In this document: positions 8,099 through 16,142 of the stretch, in pieces | Layout of the letters: every line of letters begins with the position of its first letter | How positions within the stretch are numbered: the first letter of the stretch is position 1 | Assembly: GCF_000359745.1 (NCBI RefSeq) | Contig: NZ_AQHN01000085.1 | Location: 1-52,333 of the forward strand | Length of the DNA: 52,333 nucleotides | Direction: 5' to 3' | From: Rhizobium freirei PRF 81 | GTDB lineage: Bacteria; Pseudomonadota; Alphaproteobacteria; Rhizobiales; Rhizobiaceae | The notes under the pieces: model-generated | Database searches by the model: none | What the model saw: the letters and a program-made list of their open reading frames with translations, nothing else | Told to the model about the DNA's origin: nothing | Translations under genes and position numbers: made by a program

Positions 8099-9610
8099 AT
8101 GATATTGATGGCTACTATTCTGCCGGGACTTTTTACGTCGCCAGAAATGGAGCTCATCTTGAAGCCAATCATCGAAAGCGCGGGCGAAGCGAGGCGTGCG
8201 CAGCCAAAACCCTCCATCCGCTGGGCGCTCGCCAGCCTCTCGCTTTCCATGCTGATGCCCTCGCTCGACACCAGCATCGCCAATGTCGGCCTGCCCACAC
8301 TCGCTCAGGCATTCGGCGCTTCCTTCCAGCAGGTGCAGTGGATCGTGCTTGCCTATCTGCTCGCCATCACGACGCTGATCGTCAGCGTCGGAAGGCTGGG
8401 GGATATTTTCGGCCGACGGCGCCTGCTGCTGATCGGCATCACCCTCTTCACCATCGCCTCGCTGTTCTGCGGCATCGCCCCGACGCTCTGGCTCCTGCTC
8501 GCGGCCAGAGCGCTGCAGGGCCTCGGCGCCGCCATGATGATGGCGCTGACCGTCGCCATGGTCGGTGAAACCGTGCCGAAAGAACGGACGGGTAGCGCCA
8601 TGGGCCTGCTTGGCACCATGTCCGCCATCGGAACCACGCTCGGCCCATCGCTCGGCGGCATCCTGATCGCCGGCTTCGGCTGGGAAACCATCTTCCTCGT
8701 CAATATTCCGCTCGGGATCGCGAACGTCCTGCTGGCTGCCCGCTTCCTGCCGGCGGATCGTCCGGACCGGAAAACCACCCAAAGGCGCCTGGACACGCTC
8801 GGCACCTTGCTGCTGGTCCTGACATTGGCCGCCTATGCACTCGCAATGACGATGGGGCACGGCAGCTTCGGTGCCGTGAACATCGGCCTGCTTCTAGCCG
8901 CAGCCTTCGGCGCTGCCCTCTTTGCATTCACCGAGACGAGAGTGAAGTCGCCGCTGCTACGCCTTTCGATGTTCCGCGATACCTCGCTGAGCACGGGTCT
9001 TGCCATGAGCGCCCTGGTTTCCACGGTCATCATGGCGACACTGGTGGTCGGGCCCTTCTATCTCTCAAGCGCCCTCGGCTTCGACGCCGCCCATGTCGGC
9101 GCCATCATGTCCGCCGGCCCGCTGGTGTCGGCCCTGACGGGCGTGCCCGCCGGCCGGATCGTCGATCGCTTCGGCGCCCACCGCATGACCGTTACAGGCC
9201 TCATCGGCATGATTGCCGGCCTCTCCTTGCTCGTAGCGTTGCAAGGCAGGTTCGGTGCCGCCGGCTATATCGGCCCGCTCGTCGTCGTCACGGCGAATTA
9301 TGCGCTGTTTCAGGCCGCCAACAACACCACGATCATGAGCAACATCGCCTCCGAGCAACGCGGCGTCATTTCCGGAATGCTGAGCCTGTCGCGGAACCTC
9401 GGATTGGTCACCGGCGCCTCCGTCATGGGCGCGGTCTTCACATTCGCCTCCGGAGCTGCAGACATCACAGCGGCGCATGCCGAGGCGGTGGCGGCCGGAA
9501 TGCAGATAACCTTCATCGTCGCCGCTCTTCTGATCGCTGCGACGCTTGGCATCGCACTGGCTGGACTTGCCTTTGCGCGGCGCGCCAATCTCCTCGAAGA
9601 AATATCATGA
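8099..9610 (+). CDS. DHA2-type MFS drug/metabolite efflux transporter (about 14 TM)
   Basis: A proton-coupled exporter of about 500 residues. The motif D1-like start DTSIANVGLPTLAQAFGAS, the motif-A segment GRLGDIFGRRRLLLIG, and the motif-C-like LGPSLGGILIAGFGWETIFLVNIP place it in the 14-TM DHA2 family (EmrB/QacA-like). The start is uncertain: 8099 opens the frame, but the internal ATG at 8147 (MELILKPII) gives a more usual N-terminus; neither has a strong ribosome-binding site. It is divergent from a LysR gene. No membrane-fusion partner is next to it. Substrate unknown. Confidence 0.88.
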   Translation: MILMATILPGLFTSPEMELILKPIIESAGEARRAQPKPSIRWALASLSLSMLMPSLDTSIANVGLPTLAQAFGASFQQVQWIVLAYLLAITTLIVSVGRLGDIFGRRRLLLIGITLFTIASLFCGIAPTLWLLLAARALQGLGAAMMMALTVAMVGETVPKERTGSAMGLLGTMSAIGTTLGPSLGGILIAGFGWETIFLVNIPLGIANVLLAARFLPADRPDRKTTQRRLDTLGTLLLVLTLAAYALAMTMGHGSFGAVNIGLLLAAAFGAALFAFTETRVKSPLLRLSMFRDTSLSTGLAMSALVSTVIMATLVVGPFYLSSALGFDAAHVGAIMSAGPLVSALTGVPAGRIVDRFGAHRMTVTGLIGMIAGLSLLVALQGRFGAAGYIGPLVVVTANYALFQAANNTTIMSNIASEQRGVISGMLSLSRNLGLVTGASVMGAVFTFASGAADITAAHAEAVAAGMQITFIVAALLIAATLGIALAGLAFARRANLLEEIS

Positions 9611-9770
9611 GAGGAAACGGAGACTGGGTGGCGAGTGCAGACCCGCCGCCCGGTTCGAGTTCGGCCGCGACCATCGAGTTCGGCAATGTCAGGGAGCGTG
9701 TGGCGACGATTTGCTCCACTGGGATGGAAGCGCGTGCTCCTTCTTCCAACCTGAATCGACGATCAGAGAA

Positions 9771-9798
9771 AAAGCCGGAAACATCGATTTCCGGCTTT
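9771..9798. terminator. Bidirectional terminator between the MFS and GST genes
   Basis: A perfect 11-bp stem AAAGCCGGAAA / TTTCCGGCTTT (9771-9781, 9788-9798) with a CATCGA loop. A and T runs flank it on both sides. It lies only 7 bp past the GST stop on the minus strand and about 160 bp past the MFS stop. Confidence 0.85.
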
Positions 9799-9804
9799 CA
9801 AAAT

Positions 9805-10515
9805 TCAGGCGTTCGGCCGGACGCGTTTCAGCGCGTCGTCGACACTGATGCTGCCGAGATAGCCGCCGGCCGACTGCGCCGGCTTCTCGTCCTCGATTGC
9901 ATGGGCGAATTTGACGGCCGGATCTTCCTCCAGCTGTCGGCATAGCCGCGCGATATTGGGATAGTCGGCGCGATCCACGACATCGTGGTAGTCCGTCCAG
10001 CGGGCGATGCCGATGAAATAGGCGTCGGCCAGCGTCTTTTGATCCCCCAGCAGCCATGGCTTGTCGCCCAGCATCCTGTCGAGATCCGCATGCGCCTTGC
10101 GCACCTTGAAGCTCCCATATTCGCGCAGGGCCACCTTTGCCGCCTCGTCTCCGCCATGCTCATACACATACCAAAGCGGCGCGAACGAGCTGAAGAAGCT
10201 GGTGTTGAGAAAAGCGAGCATCCGGTTGAGCCGGTCGAACTCCGCGGTCCCCTGTGCAAACGCCAAGCCCGTATCCGTGCCGCCTGCGCCAAGGTGGTTG
10301 AGAATTGCGATGCTTTCCGTCAGCAGTGCGCCGCTGCCGGTAATCAAGGCGGGCGTCTCGCCGACCGGATTGATGAAGCGATAGCCGCCGCTCATGAAAT
10401 CCTCCTTGACCATCTCGACGCGGGACAGCCTGTAGGGCTTTCCCAGCCATTCGAGCGCGACGATCGATCCGAAGGAGCATCCCGAGGGGACACCGTAAAA
10501 CAGTATCGGTTCCAT
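9805..10515 (-). CDS. Glutathione S-transferase family protein
   Basis: A 236-residue cytosolic GST. The N-terminal thioredoxin-fold domain reads MEPILFYGVPSGCSFGSIVA and contains the GSH-binding NPVGETPALITGSGALLTES (cis-Pro and E-S motif). The helical domain carries LGDQKTLADAYFIGIARW, the conserved N-capping-box region. I chose the ATG at 10515 because AGGAGA lies 6-8 nt upstream; the longer in-frame extension is unlikely. It is divergent from a LysR gene, which probably controls it. Substrate unknown. Confidence 0.9.
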   Translation of the reverse strand: MEPILFYGVPSGCSFGSIVALEWLGKPYRLSRVEMVKEDFMSGGYRFINPVGETPALITGSGALLTESIAILNHLGAGGTDTGLAFAQGTAEFDRLNRMLAFLNTSFFSSFAPLWYVYEHGGDEAAKVALREYGSFKVRKAHADLDRMLGDKPWLLGDQKTLADAYFIGIARWTDYHDVVDRADYPNIARLCRQLEEDPAVKFAHAIEDEKPAQSAGGYLGSISVDDALKRVRPNA

Positions 10516-10578
10516 ATTTTTCTCCTGATGTAACGAGGCGAAACCTCGATACCAGCAATATGGATTTGTGGACTTTGA

Positions 10579-10600
10579 TCTGACAGACCGGTAAATCAGA
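10579..10600. promoter_or_regulatory. Candidate LysR box between the GST and lysR-type genes
   Basis: The dyad TCTGA-N12-TCAGA (10579-10583, 10596-10600) lies in the 116-bp divergent promoter, 32 bp before the lysR-type start. Position fits autoregulation; symmetry is short, so support is modest. Confidence 0.45.
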
Positions 10601-10631
10601 ACCAAAAGTCTCCCTGCATGGACATTGCGCG

Positions 10632-11552
10632 ATGGCACTGAACCTCAACGATCTGCAGATCTTCGTCCAAGCGGTCGACAACGGCGGCTTCGCTGCGGCA
10701 GCACGGCGGCTGAGCATGCCGAAATCGACGATCAGCAAGCGCATAGCCGCGCTGGAGGCCGATCTCAACACCCGCCTGCTGCATCGCACCTCGCGCAGCT
10801 TCGTGCTGACCGATCCGGGGCGGGACTTCTATGAGCACGCGACGGCTGCTCTGGTTGAAGCTGAGGCGGCCGAAAGCGCAGTGCGGCGGCGTCACGCAGA
10901 GCCGAGCGGCATCGTTCGCATCACGGCCTCCGTGCCCGCGGCGCAATTCGTGCTCTCGGATCATCTTCCGTCGCTCGCCGCCGCCTATCCCAAGCTGACT
11001 TTGCAGCTCCACGCCACCGACCGCTTCGTGGACCTTGTCCAGGAAGGCTTCGACATCGCCGTGCGCAGTCATTTCTCGCCCCTGCCGGATTCCGAACTGG
11101 TTCAAAGGCAGGTTTCGGTTGACAATGTGATCCTGGTGGCAGCCCCCGCCTATCTCGAAAGGCATGGTTTGCCGGCCGATCCGCAGGCACTGCAGGATCA
11201 TGACGGCCTAATCGTCTCGCAGGCGGCGAAGACGTGGCAGCTTCAGCGCCCCGAACGCGGCTCTCTCGCCATTTCTCCTCGCTCACGTTTCGTCGCCGAC
11301 GAGACGCTTGTCTTGCTGCGGGCTGCGATCTCGGGCCTCGGTATCGCCTGCCTGCCGGAAGCGAGCTGCAAGGCGGCAATCGAGAGCGGCCAGATCGTTC
11401 GGGTTCTGCCGGGCTGGACGGCAGGCTGCGTCACGACCACGATCCTGACCACACACCGCCGCGGCCAGTTGCCGGGCGTGCGCGCCGTTGTCGAGTTTCT
11501 CGCAAGAGGTTTGCAGCTTAGCGACAGCGATGCGGATAGCCTAAAGCGCTAG
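10632..11552 (+). CDS. LysR-family regulator, GST-linked (CrgA/DsdC-like subgroup)
   Basis: A 306-residue LysR regulator. The helix-turn-helix is GGFAAAARRLSMPKSTISKR, followed by TRLLHRTSRSFVLTDPGRDF. The effector domain shows SVPAAQFVLSDHLPSLAAAYP and the hinge GFDIAVRSHFSPLPDSELVQR, as in the subgroup often paired with reductases or GSTs. It is divergent from the GST gene with a shared promoter region. An aldo/keto reductase lies convergent downstream. Confidence 0.93.
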   Translation: MALNLNDLQIFVQAVDNGGFAAAARRLSMPKSTISKRIAALEADLNTRLLHRTSRSFVLTDPGRDFYEHATAALVEAEAAESAVRRRHAEPSGIVRITASVPAAQFVLSDHLPSLAAAYPKLTLQLHATDRFVDLVQEGFDIAVRSHFSPLPDSELVQRQVSVDNVILVAAPAYLERHGLPADPQALQDHDGLIVSQAAKTWQLQRPERGSLAISPRSRFVADETLVLLRAAISGLGIACLPEASCKAAIESGQIVRVLPGWTAGCVTTTILTTHRRGQLPGVRAVVEFLARGLQLSDSDADSLKR

Positions 11553-11636
11553 GAGATGCCGCTGAAAAGAAGAAAGCTCGATGCGGCCGCACCGGGCTTT
11601 CCTTTGAAATCGCAGATCATCCGCGCAAGTTCGATG

Positions 11637-12467
11637 TCAGAACGTCGCGGTCATGGGATCCGGGCCGATCCGGCCGCTGGCCGAATCGAGCTTGGCAATT
11701 TCAGCCAGATCGTCGCTATCGAGCTTGAAGTCGAAAACTTTGAGATTGTCTTCGATACGGCTCGGCGTCACCGATTTCGGGATGACCACCAGGCCGTTGT
11801 CGATATGCCAACGGATAATGACCTGCGCCGGCGTGCGGCCGTGCTTGGCGGCGACCTTGCCGATCGTGGCATTCTCCAGAAGCTTGCCCTGGCCGAGCGG
11901 GCTCCAGGACTCCGTCTTGATGCCGAGCTTGTCGTGCACTTCGCGCAGAGCCTTCTGCTGGAAAGTCGGATGCAGCTCGATCTGGTTGATCACAGGCGTG
12001 ACGCCGGTCTCGCCGATGATGCGGTCGAGATGTTCCTTGGCGAAGTTGGACACGCCGATCGAGAGGGCGCGGCCCTCTTCCTTCAGGCGCACGAAGGCTT
12101 TCCAGCTATCGAGGTAACGGTTCCGATGCGGCGACGGCCAATGGATGAGATAGAGGTCGATATAGTCGGTGCCGAGCCGCTTCAGGCTCTCGTCAAAAGC
12201 CTTGAGCGTGGAATCGAAGCCCTGCGCCTCGTTCCAGAGCTTGGTCGTCAGGAAGATATCCTTGCGGGCAACGCCGGACTGGCGCATACCCTCGCCGACG
12301 CCATCCTCGTTGGCGTAGATGGCTGCGGTATCGACATGGCGATAGCCGGCTTTCAAAGCCGTGCTGACGGCCATCGGCGCGACGTTTTCCGGCGTCTGCC
12401 AGACGCCGAGGCCGACCTGCGGAATGGAATTGCCGTCATTGAAAGTGATCGTCGTTTGCGTGGTCAC
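11637..12467 (-). CDS. Aldo/keto reductase (DkgA-like)
   Basis: A 276-residue NADPH-dependent carbonyl reductase with a TIM-barrel fold. The catalytic tetrad is visible: Asp in YRHVDTAAIY, Tyr in the same segment, Lys in FLTTKLW and His in YLIHWPSP. The cofactor-binding C-terminal motif is VVIPKSVTPSRIEDNLKVF. The family includes 2,5-diketo-D-gluconate reductases and methylglyoxal reductases; the exact substrate cannot be read. It stands alone, with a 590-bp gap upstream. Confidence 0.93.
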   Translation of the reverse strand: MTTQTTITFNDGNSIPQVGLGVWQTPENVAPMAVSTALKAGYRHVDTAAIYANEDGVGEGMRQSGVARKDIFLTTKLWNEAQGFDSTLKAFDESLKRLGTDYIDLYLIHWPSPHRNRYLDSWKAFVRLKEEGRALSIGVSNFAKEHLDRIIGETGVTPVINQIELHPTFQQKALREVHDKLGIKTESWSPLGQGKLLENATIGKVAAKHGRTPAQVIIRWHIDNGLVVIPKSVTPSRIEDNLKVFDFKLDSDDLAEIAKLDSASGRIGPDPMTATF

Positions 12468-12939
12468 GATAAGTCTCCAAGGATGGGATGTGGGTGGAGT
12501 AAAACGGTGATTTAAATTTTGAAAGAAACGATTTGGGCCAGGCCCGTGCGGGCGCGCCGATAGGAGAGCTATATAGTAGAGAATATTGGGATTTTAACCC
12601 CACACGGCGATTGAGACAACGCAACCGTCAAGCTTTTCGCAAGCAGAGCAAGCATCCGCTGCATCTGCGGGGCGGCGCTCTGCGTCATCCCAATACCAAG
12701 GCAAAAATGATCAAGAAATCGCGCCGCGACGGCGCGCGATTTTTACCCGGCGCAGCACTCGCGACGAATGCGGCAGCGACCCATGCAGCGCCGTCCTTGC
12801 CTTTTCCATTTCGCTCACATGTTTTTGCTTTGCGCGTGATTTCGTTTGAAATCATAGCAGTTTCAACCAAACGACCAAGCCTGGGCTGCGTCGCGACTTG
12901 CTAAAAATGCAATTTGGCGTAGGACTTAGGAGGGACTAG
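12468..12939. other. Long gene-poor gap upstream of the cenR region
   Basis: About 470 bp with no convincing gene. An A/T-rich stretch (12503-12600) is the likely promoter of the aldo/keto reductase. An imperfect palindrome, TTGAAA-N9-TTTCAA (12846-12851, 12861-12866), is extended by outer CGTTT / AAACG arms and could be an operator; I know no regulator for it. Short frames here (61 codons on the minus strand, 123 on the plus) lack ribosome-binding sites and family resemblance. Confidence 0.5.
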
Positions 12940-13038
12940 GAGCATTTCCAGGAAAAGTGCGAAGCGGTTTTCCGTCCGGAATGCGTATAGAAACAAAGCT
13001 AGAGCGCTTTCGCGATTCGAAGAAAAGCGGGGCGCTCT
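12940..13038. repeat. RIME-type intergenic mosaic repeat (type A, copy 1)
   Basis: It begins GAGCATTTCCAGGAAAAGTG, contains CGGTTTTCCGTCCGGAATGC, and ends in a hairpin AGAGCGC / GCGCTCT. The same body recurs at 14208, 15149, 29140 (reversed) and, diverged, 30785. It ends 20 bp before cenR, so it lies in the cenR leader. Confidence 0.85.
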
Positions 13039-13058
13039 GAAACGAGGATCCGAACGGC

Positions 13059-13742
13059 ATGACCGCACGCACCATTCTTCTGGTGGACGATGACAACGAC
13101 CTGCGCGAGATGCTGGTCGAGCAATTATCGCTTTACGAGGAATTCAACGTCCTGCAGGAAGTGACGGCCGGAAAGGGCGTGCAGACCGCGCGCACCGTGC
13201 CTGTGGATCTCCTTATCATGGATGTCGGGCTGCCAGACATGGACGGTCGCGAAGCCGTGAAGCTGCTGCGCAAGAACGGCTTCAAGCCGCCGATCATCAT
13301 GCTGACCGGCCACGACACCGATTCCGACACCATCCTCGGCCTCGAAGCCGGCGCGAACGATTATGTGACGAAGCCCTTCCGTTTCGCCGTTCTGCTCGCC
13401 CGCATCCGCGCGCAGCTGCGCCAGCATGAGCAAAGCGAGGACGCGACGTTTACTGTGGGACGCTATCTCTTCAAGCCGAGCCAGAAGCTTTTGACCACCG
13501 AGGACGGGCAGAAGATCCGCCTTACGGAAAAGGAAGCCGCCATCATCCGCTATCTCTATCGCGCCGACCAGAAGGTGGTGACCCGCGATATCCTGCTCGA
13601 AGAGGTCTGGGGCTACAATTCCGGCGTGACCACCCATACGCTCGAGACCCACGTCTACCGCCTGCGCCAGAAGATCGAGCGCGACCCATCCAATGCCGAG
13701 ATTCTGGTGACGGAAAACGGCGGCTACAAGATCATCCCGTAG
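13059..13742 (+). CDS. cenR: OmpR-family response regulator, CenR/OtpR-like
   Basis: A 227-residue DNA-binding response regulator. The receiver domain (1-120) has the acidic pair in LLVDDDNDL, the phosphoacceptor Asp55 in LLIMDVGLPDMDG, and Lys in VTKPF. The C-terminal winged helix runs from RYLFKPSQKLL through HTLETHVYRLRQKIERDPSN. The gene is followed after 9 bp by a cyclic-nucleotide-binding-domain gene, the same pairing as Brucella otpR, the cenR orthologue of the envelope-control CenK/CenR system. The cognate kinase is not adjacent. The symbol rests on domain match plus this synteny, not on an alignment. Confidence 0.85.
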   Translation: MTARTILLVDDDNDLREMLVEQLSLYEEFNVLQEVTAGKGVQTARTVPVDLLIMDVGLPDMDGREAVKLLRKNGFKPPIIMLTGHDTDSDTILGLEAGANDYVTKPFRFAVLLARIRAQLRQHEQSEDATFTVGRYLFKPSQKLLTTEDGQKIRLTEKEAAIIRYLYRADQKVVTRDILLEEVWGYNSGVTTHTLETHVYRLRQKIERDPSNAEILVTENGGYKIIP

Positions 13743-13751
13743 GCGACAGAC

Positions 13752-14207
13752 ATGGCGCTGAACGACGATATCCGACTGCTGTCGCAACTGCCGCTCTTCC
13801 ACGGCATGGGCGATGAGCCACTGCGGCTGATCGCCTTCGGCGCCGATCGCCGGCACGTGAACGAAGGTCAGACGCTTTTCAGGGAAAAATCGCCAGCCGA
13901 ATGCGCCTATGTCGTCACGCGCGGCAGTTTCGAGCTCAGCACGGCCGATGCGGCCGGGCAGAAGCAGGTGGAAGCGGTCGTCCAGGCCGGCACCATGCTT
14001 TCGGAACTCGCGATGGTGACGCTGGTGGAGCGGAAATACACGGCCGTCGCCGCCGAAGAGTCGGACGTGATCCGCATCACCCGCGCCCTCTTCCACCGGC
14101 TGATCGAGGAATACCCTGACGCCGGCCTGCTGATCCAGAACCGCATCCGTGAAAACTTTGCCGCCCTTGCGAAGCAGGCGGCGGCGCTTCTAGGCCGCTT
14201 TTCCTAG
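13752..14207 (+). CDS. Stand-alone cyclic-nucleotide-binding domain protein
   Basis: A 151-residue protein that is almost entirely one cNMP-binding domain (cap family), with no helix-turn-helix. It reads LPLFHGMGDEPLRLIAFGAD, EGQTLFREKSPAECAYVV and the phosphate-binding-cassette region GTMLSELAMVTLVERKYTAV, where the Glu and Arg are kept but the usual FGE Gly is Ser. The Brucella counterpart next to otpR is annotated as a cAMP-dependent protein kinase regulatory subunit. The 9-bp gap to cenR indicates one operon. It may bind cAMP/cGMP or have lost ligand binding. Confidence 0.85.
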   Translation: MALNDDIRLLSQLPLFHGMGDEPLRLIAFGADRRHVNEGQTLFREKSPAECAYVVTRGSFELSTADAAGQKQVEAVVQAGTMLSELAMVTLVERKYTAVAAEESDVIRITRALFHRLIEEYPDAGLLIQNRIRENFAALAKQAAALLGRFS

Positions 14208-14307
14208 AGCAATACCAGGAAAAGTGCGTAGCGGTTTTCCGTCCGGAATTGCTAGAAAACAAGGAGATGGAGCGGTTCAGAGCTTCCGTGAAAAGCTGAA
14301 CCGCTCT
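14208..14307. repeat. RIME-type intergenic mosaic repeat (type A, copy 2)
   Basis: The type A body (AGGAAAAGTGCGTAGCGG, TTTTCCGTCCGGAATTGC) is followed by a strong hairpin, GAGCGGTTCAG / CTGAACCGCTC (14270-14280, 14296-14306). It lies between the convergent cNMP gene and xthA and starts at the cNMP stop codon, so it may act as a transcription end for both. Confidence 0.85.
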
Positions 14308-14326
14308 AAATCTGTCTTGGGCCTCT

Positions 14327-15130
14327 TCAGAGGTTGAAATGCGCCGTGACAGGCACATGGTCGGACGGACGATCCCAGCCGCGCGCCGCCTTGAGGATAT
14401 CGATCCGCTGCAGGTGCGGGCCAAGATCGGATGACGACCAGATATGGTCGAGGCGGCGGCCGCGATCGGCAGCCTCCCAATCCTTGGCGCGGTAGCTCCA
14501 CCAGGTATAGAGCTTCTCACTGGCAGGCACGTGCTGGCGCATCAGGTCGAGCCAGGCGCCGCGCTTCATCACCTCGATCAGCCCATCGGTCTCGACCGGC
14601 GTGTGGCTGACGATCTTCAGAAGCTGTTTGTGCGACCAGACATCATGCTCGAGCGGCGCGATGTTGAGATCGCCGACGAGGATGGCGGAGGTGTTCTGCT
14701 CGGCATTCGCATGCAGCTTTTTCATCTCCTCGATGAAATCGAGCTTGTGGCCGAATTTCGGGTTGATATCCCGATCCGGCTCGTCACCGCCGGCCGGAAC
14801 GTAGAAATTATGCAGGCGAATGCGCCGGCCGCCGCGCTCGAAGATCGCCGAGATATGCCTGCTGTCGCCGACATTGCAGTAATCCTGCCGGTGATCTTCG
14901 GTCAGCGGAAAACGCGAGGCGATCGCGACGCCATGATAGCCCTTCTGGCCATGGATGATGATGTGCTCATAGCCAAGCGCCCTCAGCGGCGCATAGGGGA
15001 AGAGTTCGTTCGGAACCTTGGTTTCCTGCAGGCAGAGAACATCGGGCCGGGCCTGCATGACGAACTGCTCGACGATGGGCATGCGCAGCCGCACCGAATT
15101 GATGTTCCACGTCGCAATCGAAAATCCCAT
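14327..15130 (-). CDS. xthA: Exodeoxyribonuclease III / AP endonuclease
   Basis: A 267-residue base-excision-repair enzyme that cuts DNA at abasic sites. All family motifs are visible: ATWNINSVRLR, the metal-binding LCLQETKVP, YHGVAIASR, the catalytic LVGDLNIAP, RLDHIWSS, and the terminal DRPSDHVPVTAHF with the catalytic Asp-His. The start at 15130 (MGFSIATWN) is canonical; the upstream in-frame extension is translated repeat DNA. Convergent with the cenR operon. Confidence 0.95.
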   Translation of the reverse strand: MGFSIATWNINSVRLRMPIVEQFVMQARPDVLCLQETKVPNELFPYAPLRALGYEHIIIHGQKGYHGVAIASRFPLTEDHRQDYCNVGDSRHISAIFERGGRRIRLHNFYVPAGGDEPDRDINPKFGHKLDFIEEMKKLHANAEQNTSAILVGDLNIAPLEHDVWSHKQLLKIVSHTPVETDGLIEVMKRGAWLDLMRQHVPASEKLYTWWSYRAKDWEAADRGRRLDHIWSSSDLGPHLQRIDILKAARGWDRPSDHVPVTAHFNL

Positions 15131-15148
15131 GCCCAAGCCCTTCCCACT

Positions 15149-15242
15149 GGCGCAATTACAGGAAAATTGCGCAGCGATTTCCGTCCGGAGTTGCGTCAAA
15201 ACAGACAGCTAAGTCGATTCGGCGAAACGCTGAATCGCTCTA
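15149..15242. repeat. RIME-type intergenic mosaic repeat (type A, copy 3)
   Basis: A diverged type A copy: GGCGCAATTACAGGAAAATTG, CGATTTCCGTCCGGAGTTGC, and a distal arm CGATTC / GAATCG. It lies in the promoter region of xthA, downstream of the LolA-like gene. Confidence 0.75.
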
Positions 15243-15337
15243 ATCAGCGTTAGGCTTTAGACCGGCTGCAACGGAAAGAAAAGGCCATTCGGGTACGTTC
15301 CCGGCCGGCGCGCCGGAGATGCCGTTCAACGCTGATA

Positions 15338-16006
15338 TCAGCGCGTATAATCGATACGGAAAACGCTGTCGTCGAAGGCTATGTTGGTCTTGACGTTGTT
15401 GATGATGACATCGGTCGTCTTGCCCTGCGGGTCGATGACGGTCCATTGGCGCAGATCGTAGGTCTTCGAATCGAAGATCATCGTAATCGTCGAATCGCCG
15501 AAGATAGTGCGATTGCCGAGCGTGATCTTGGTCAGGTCCGGTTTTGAATCGACATCGCGCACCATGTCGGCGGAAAGGTCGATCTTGTTGGCGAGCAGCA
15601 GGCTCAGCGGCGTCTTCGACAGCTGATACATGTTGCGCGTCTGCGTCTGGTCGTTGATGACCTGCACGTTGTTGCCGTCGCAGATCACACGCATGCGGGA
15701 CGGCGGATCGTAGTTGAAGCGCATCTTGCCGGGACGCTGAATGAAAAAGGCGCCGCTCATCTGATCGCCGCGCGGCCCGATCTGCAGAAAGCCGCCCTTC
15801 ATCGTCTTGATGGACGAGAAATGATCGGCGATCGCCTGGGCAATGTTCGGATTGAGGGTTGCTGGGGCTGCCTGCGCCTGTGCTTGGGCCTGCGCTAAGG
15901 CCGAAACCGGCAGAGCGCCTGCCGCACCGACCGCAACCGCCACGCCGAGAAAATGCCGGCGGCTCAGGGAAAGCCGGTGGGACGGCTGCGCATCAAATTT
16001 CGTCAT
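15338..16006 (-). CDS. lolA: LolA-like outer-membrane lipoprotein carrier, Tat-type signal
   Basis: A roughly 222-residue periplasmic protein of the LolA/LppX fold, which ferries lipoproteins to the outer membrane. The mature part shows MKGGFLQIGPRGDQMSGAFF, RPGKMRFNYDPPS, VINDQTQTRNMYQLSKTPL and the C-terminal DPQGKTTDVIINNVKTN. The signal peptide contains SRRHFLGVAVAVG, a twin-arginine motif, then AQAQAQAQ repeats. I chose the ATG at 16006, since AAGGAG lies within the alternative upstream start at 16021. Downstream of ftsK on the same strand with a 136-bp gap. Confidence 0.88.
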   Translation of the reverse strand: MTKFDAQPSHRLSLSRRHFLGVAVAVGAAGALPVSALAQAQAQAQAAPATLNPNIAQAIADHFSSIKTMKGGFLQIGPRGDQMSGAFFIQRPGKMRFNYDPPSRMRVICDGNNVQVINDQTQTRNMYQLSKTPLSLLLANKIDLSADMVRDVDSKPDLTKITLGNRTIFGDSTITMIFDSKTYDLRQWTVIDPQGKTTDVIINNVKTNIAFDDSVFRIDYTR

Positions 16007-16142
16007 CGAATTCTCCTTCATGCTTCGTCCATGGCGCGCAAAGTCGGCGTCTTCATGGCGCAGCGGCCCATGGCTGGCTAGGGGCCGCGATCAAATTTGC
16101 CTGACCATAGGCGGGATATATGACACGGAAAGGCGGCTCGCC

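Noticed and set aside
7094..8860. A 588-codon minus-strand reading of the LysR gene with a long N-terminal extension
   Set aside because: The extension runs antisense through the start of the MFS gene and has no domain; the LysR N-terminus at 8020 is canonical.
12533..12904. A 123-codon plus-strand frame in the gap before cenR
   Set aside because: No ribosome-binding site, no family resemblance, and codon use unlike neighbouring genes.
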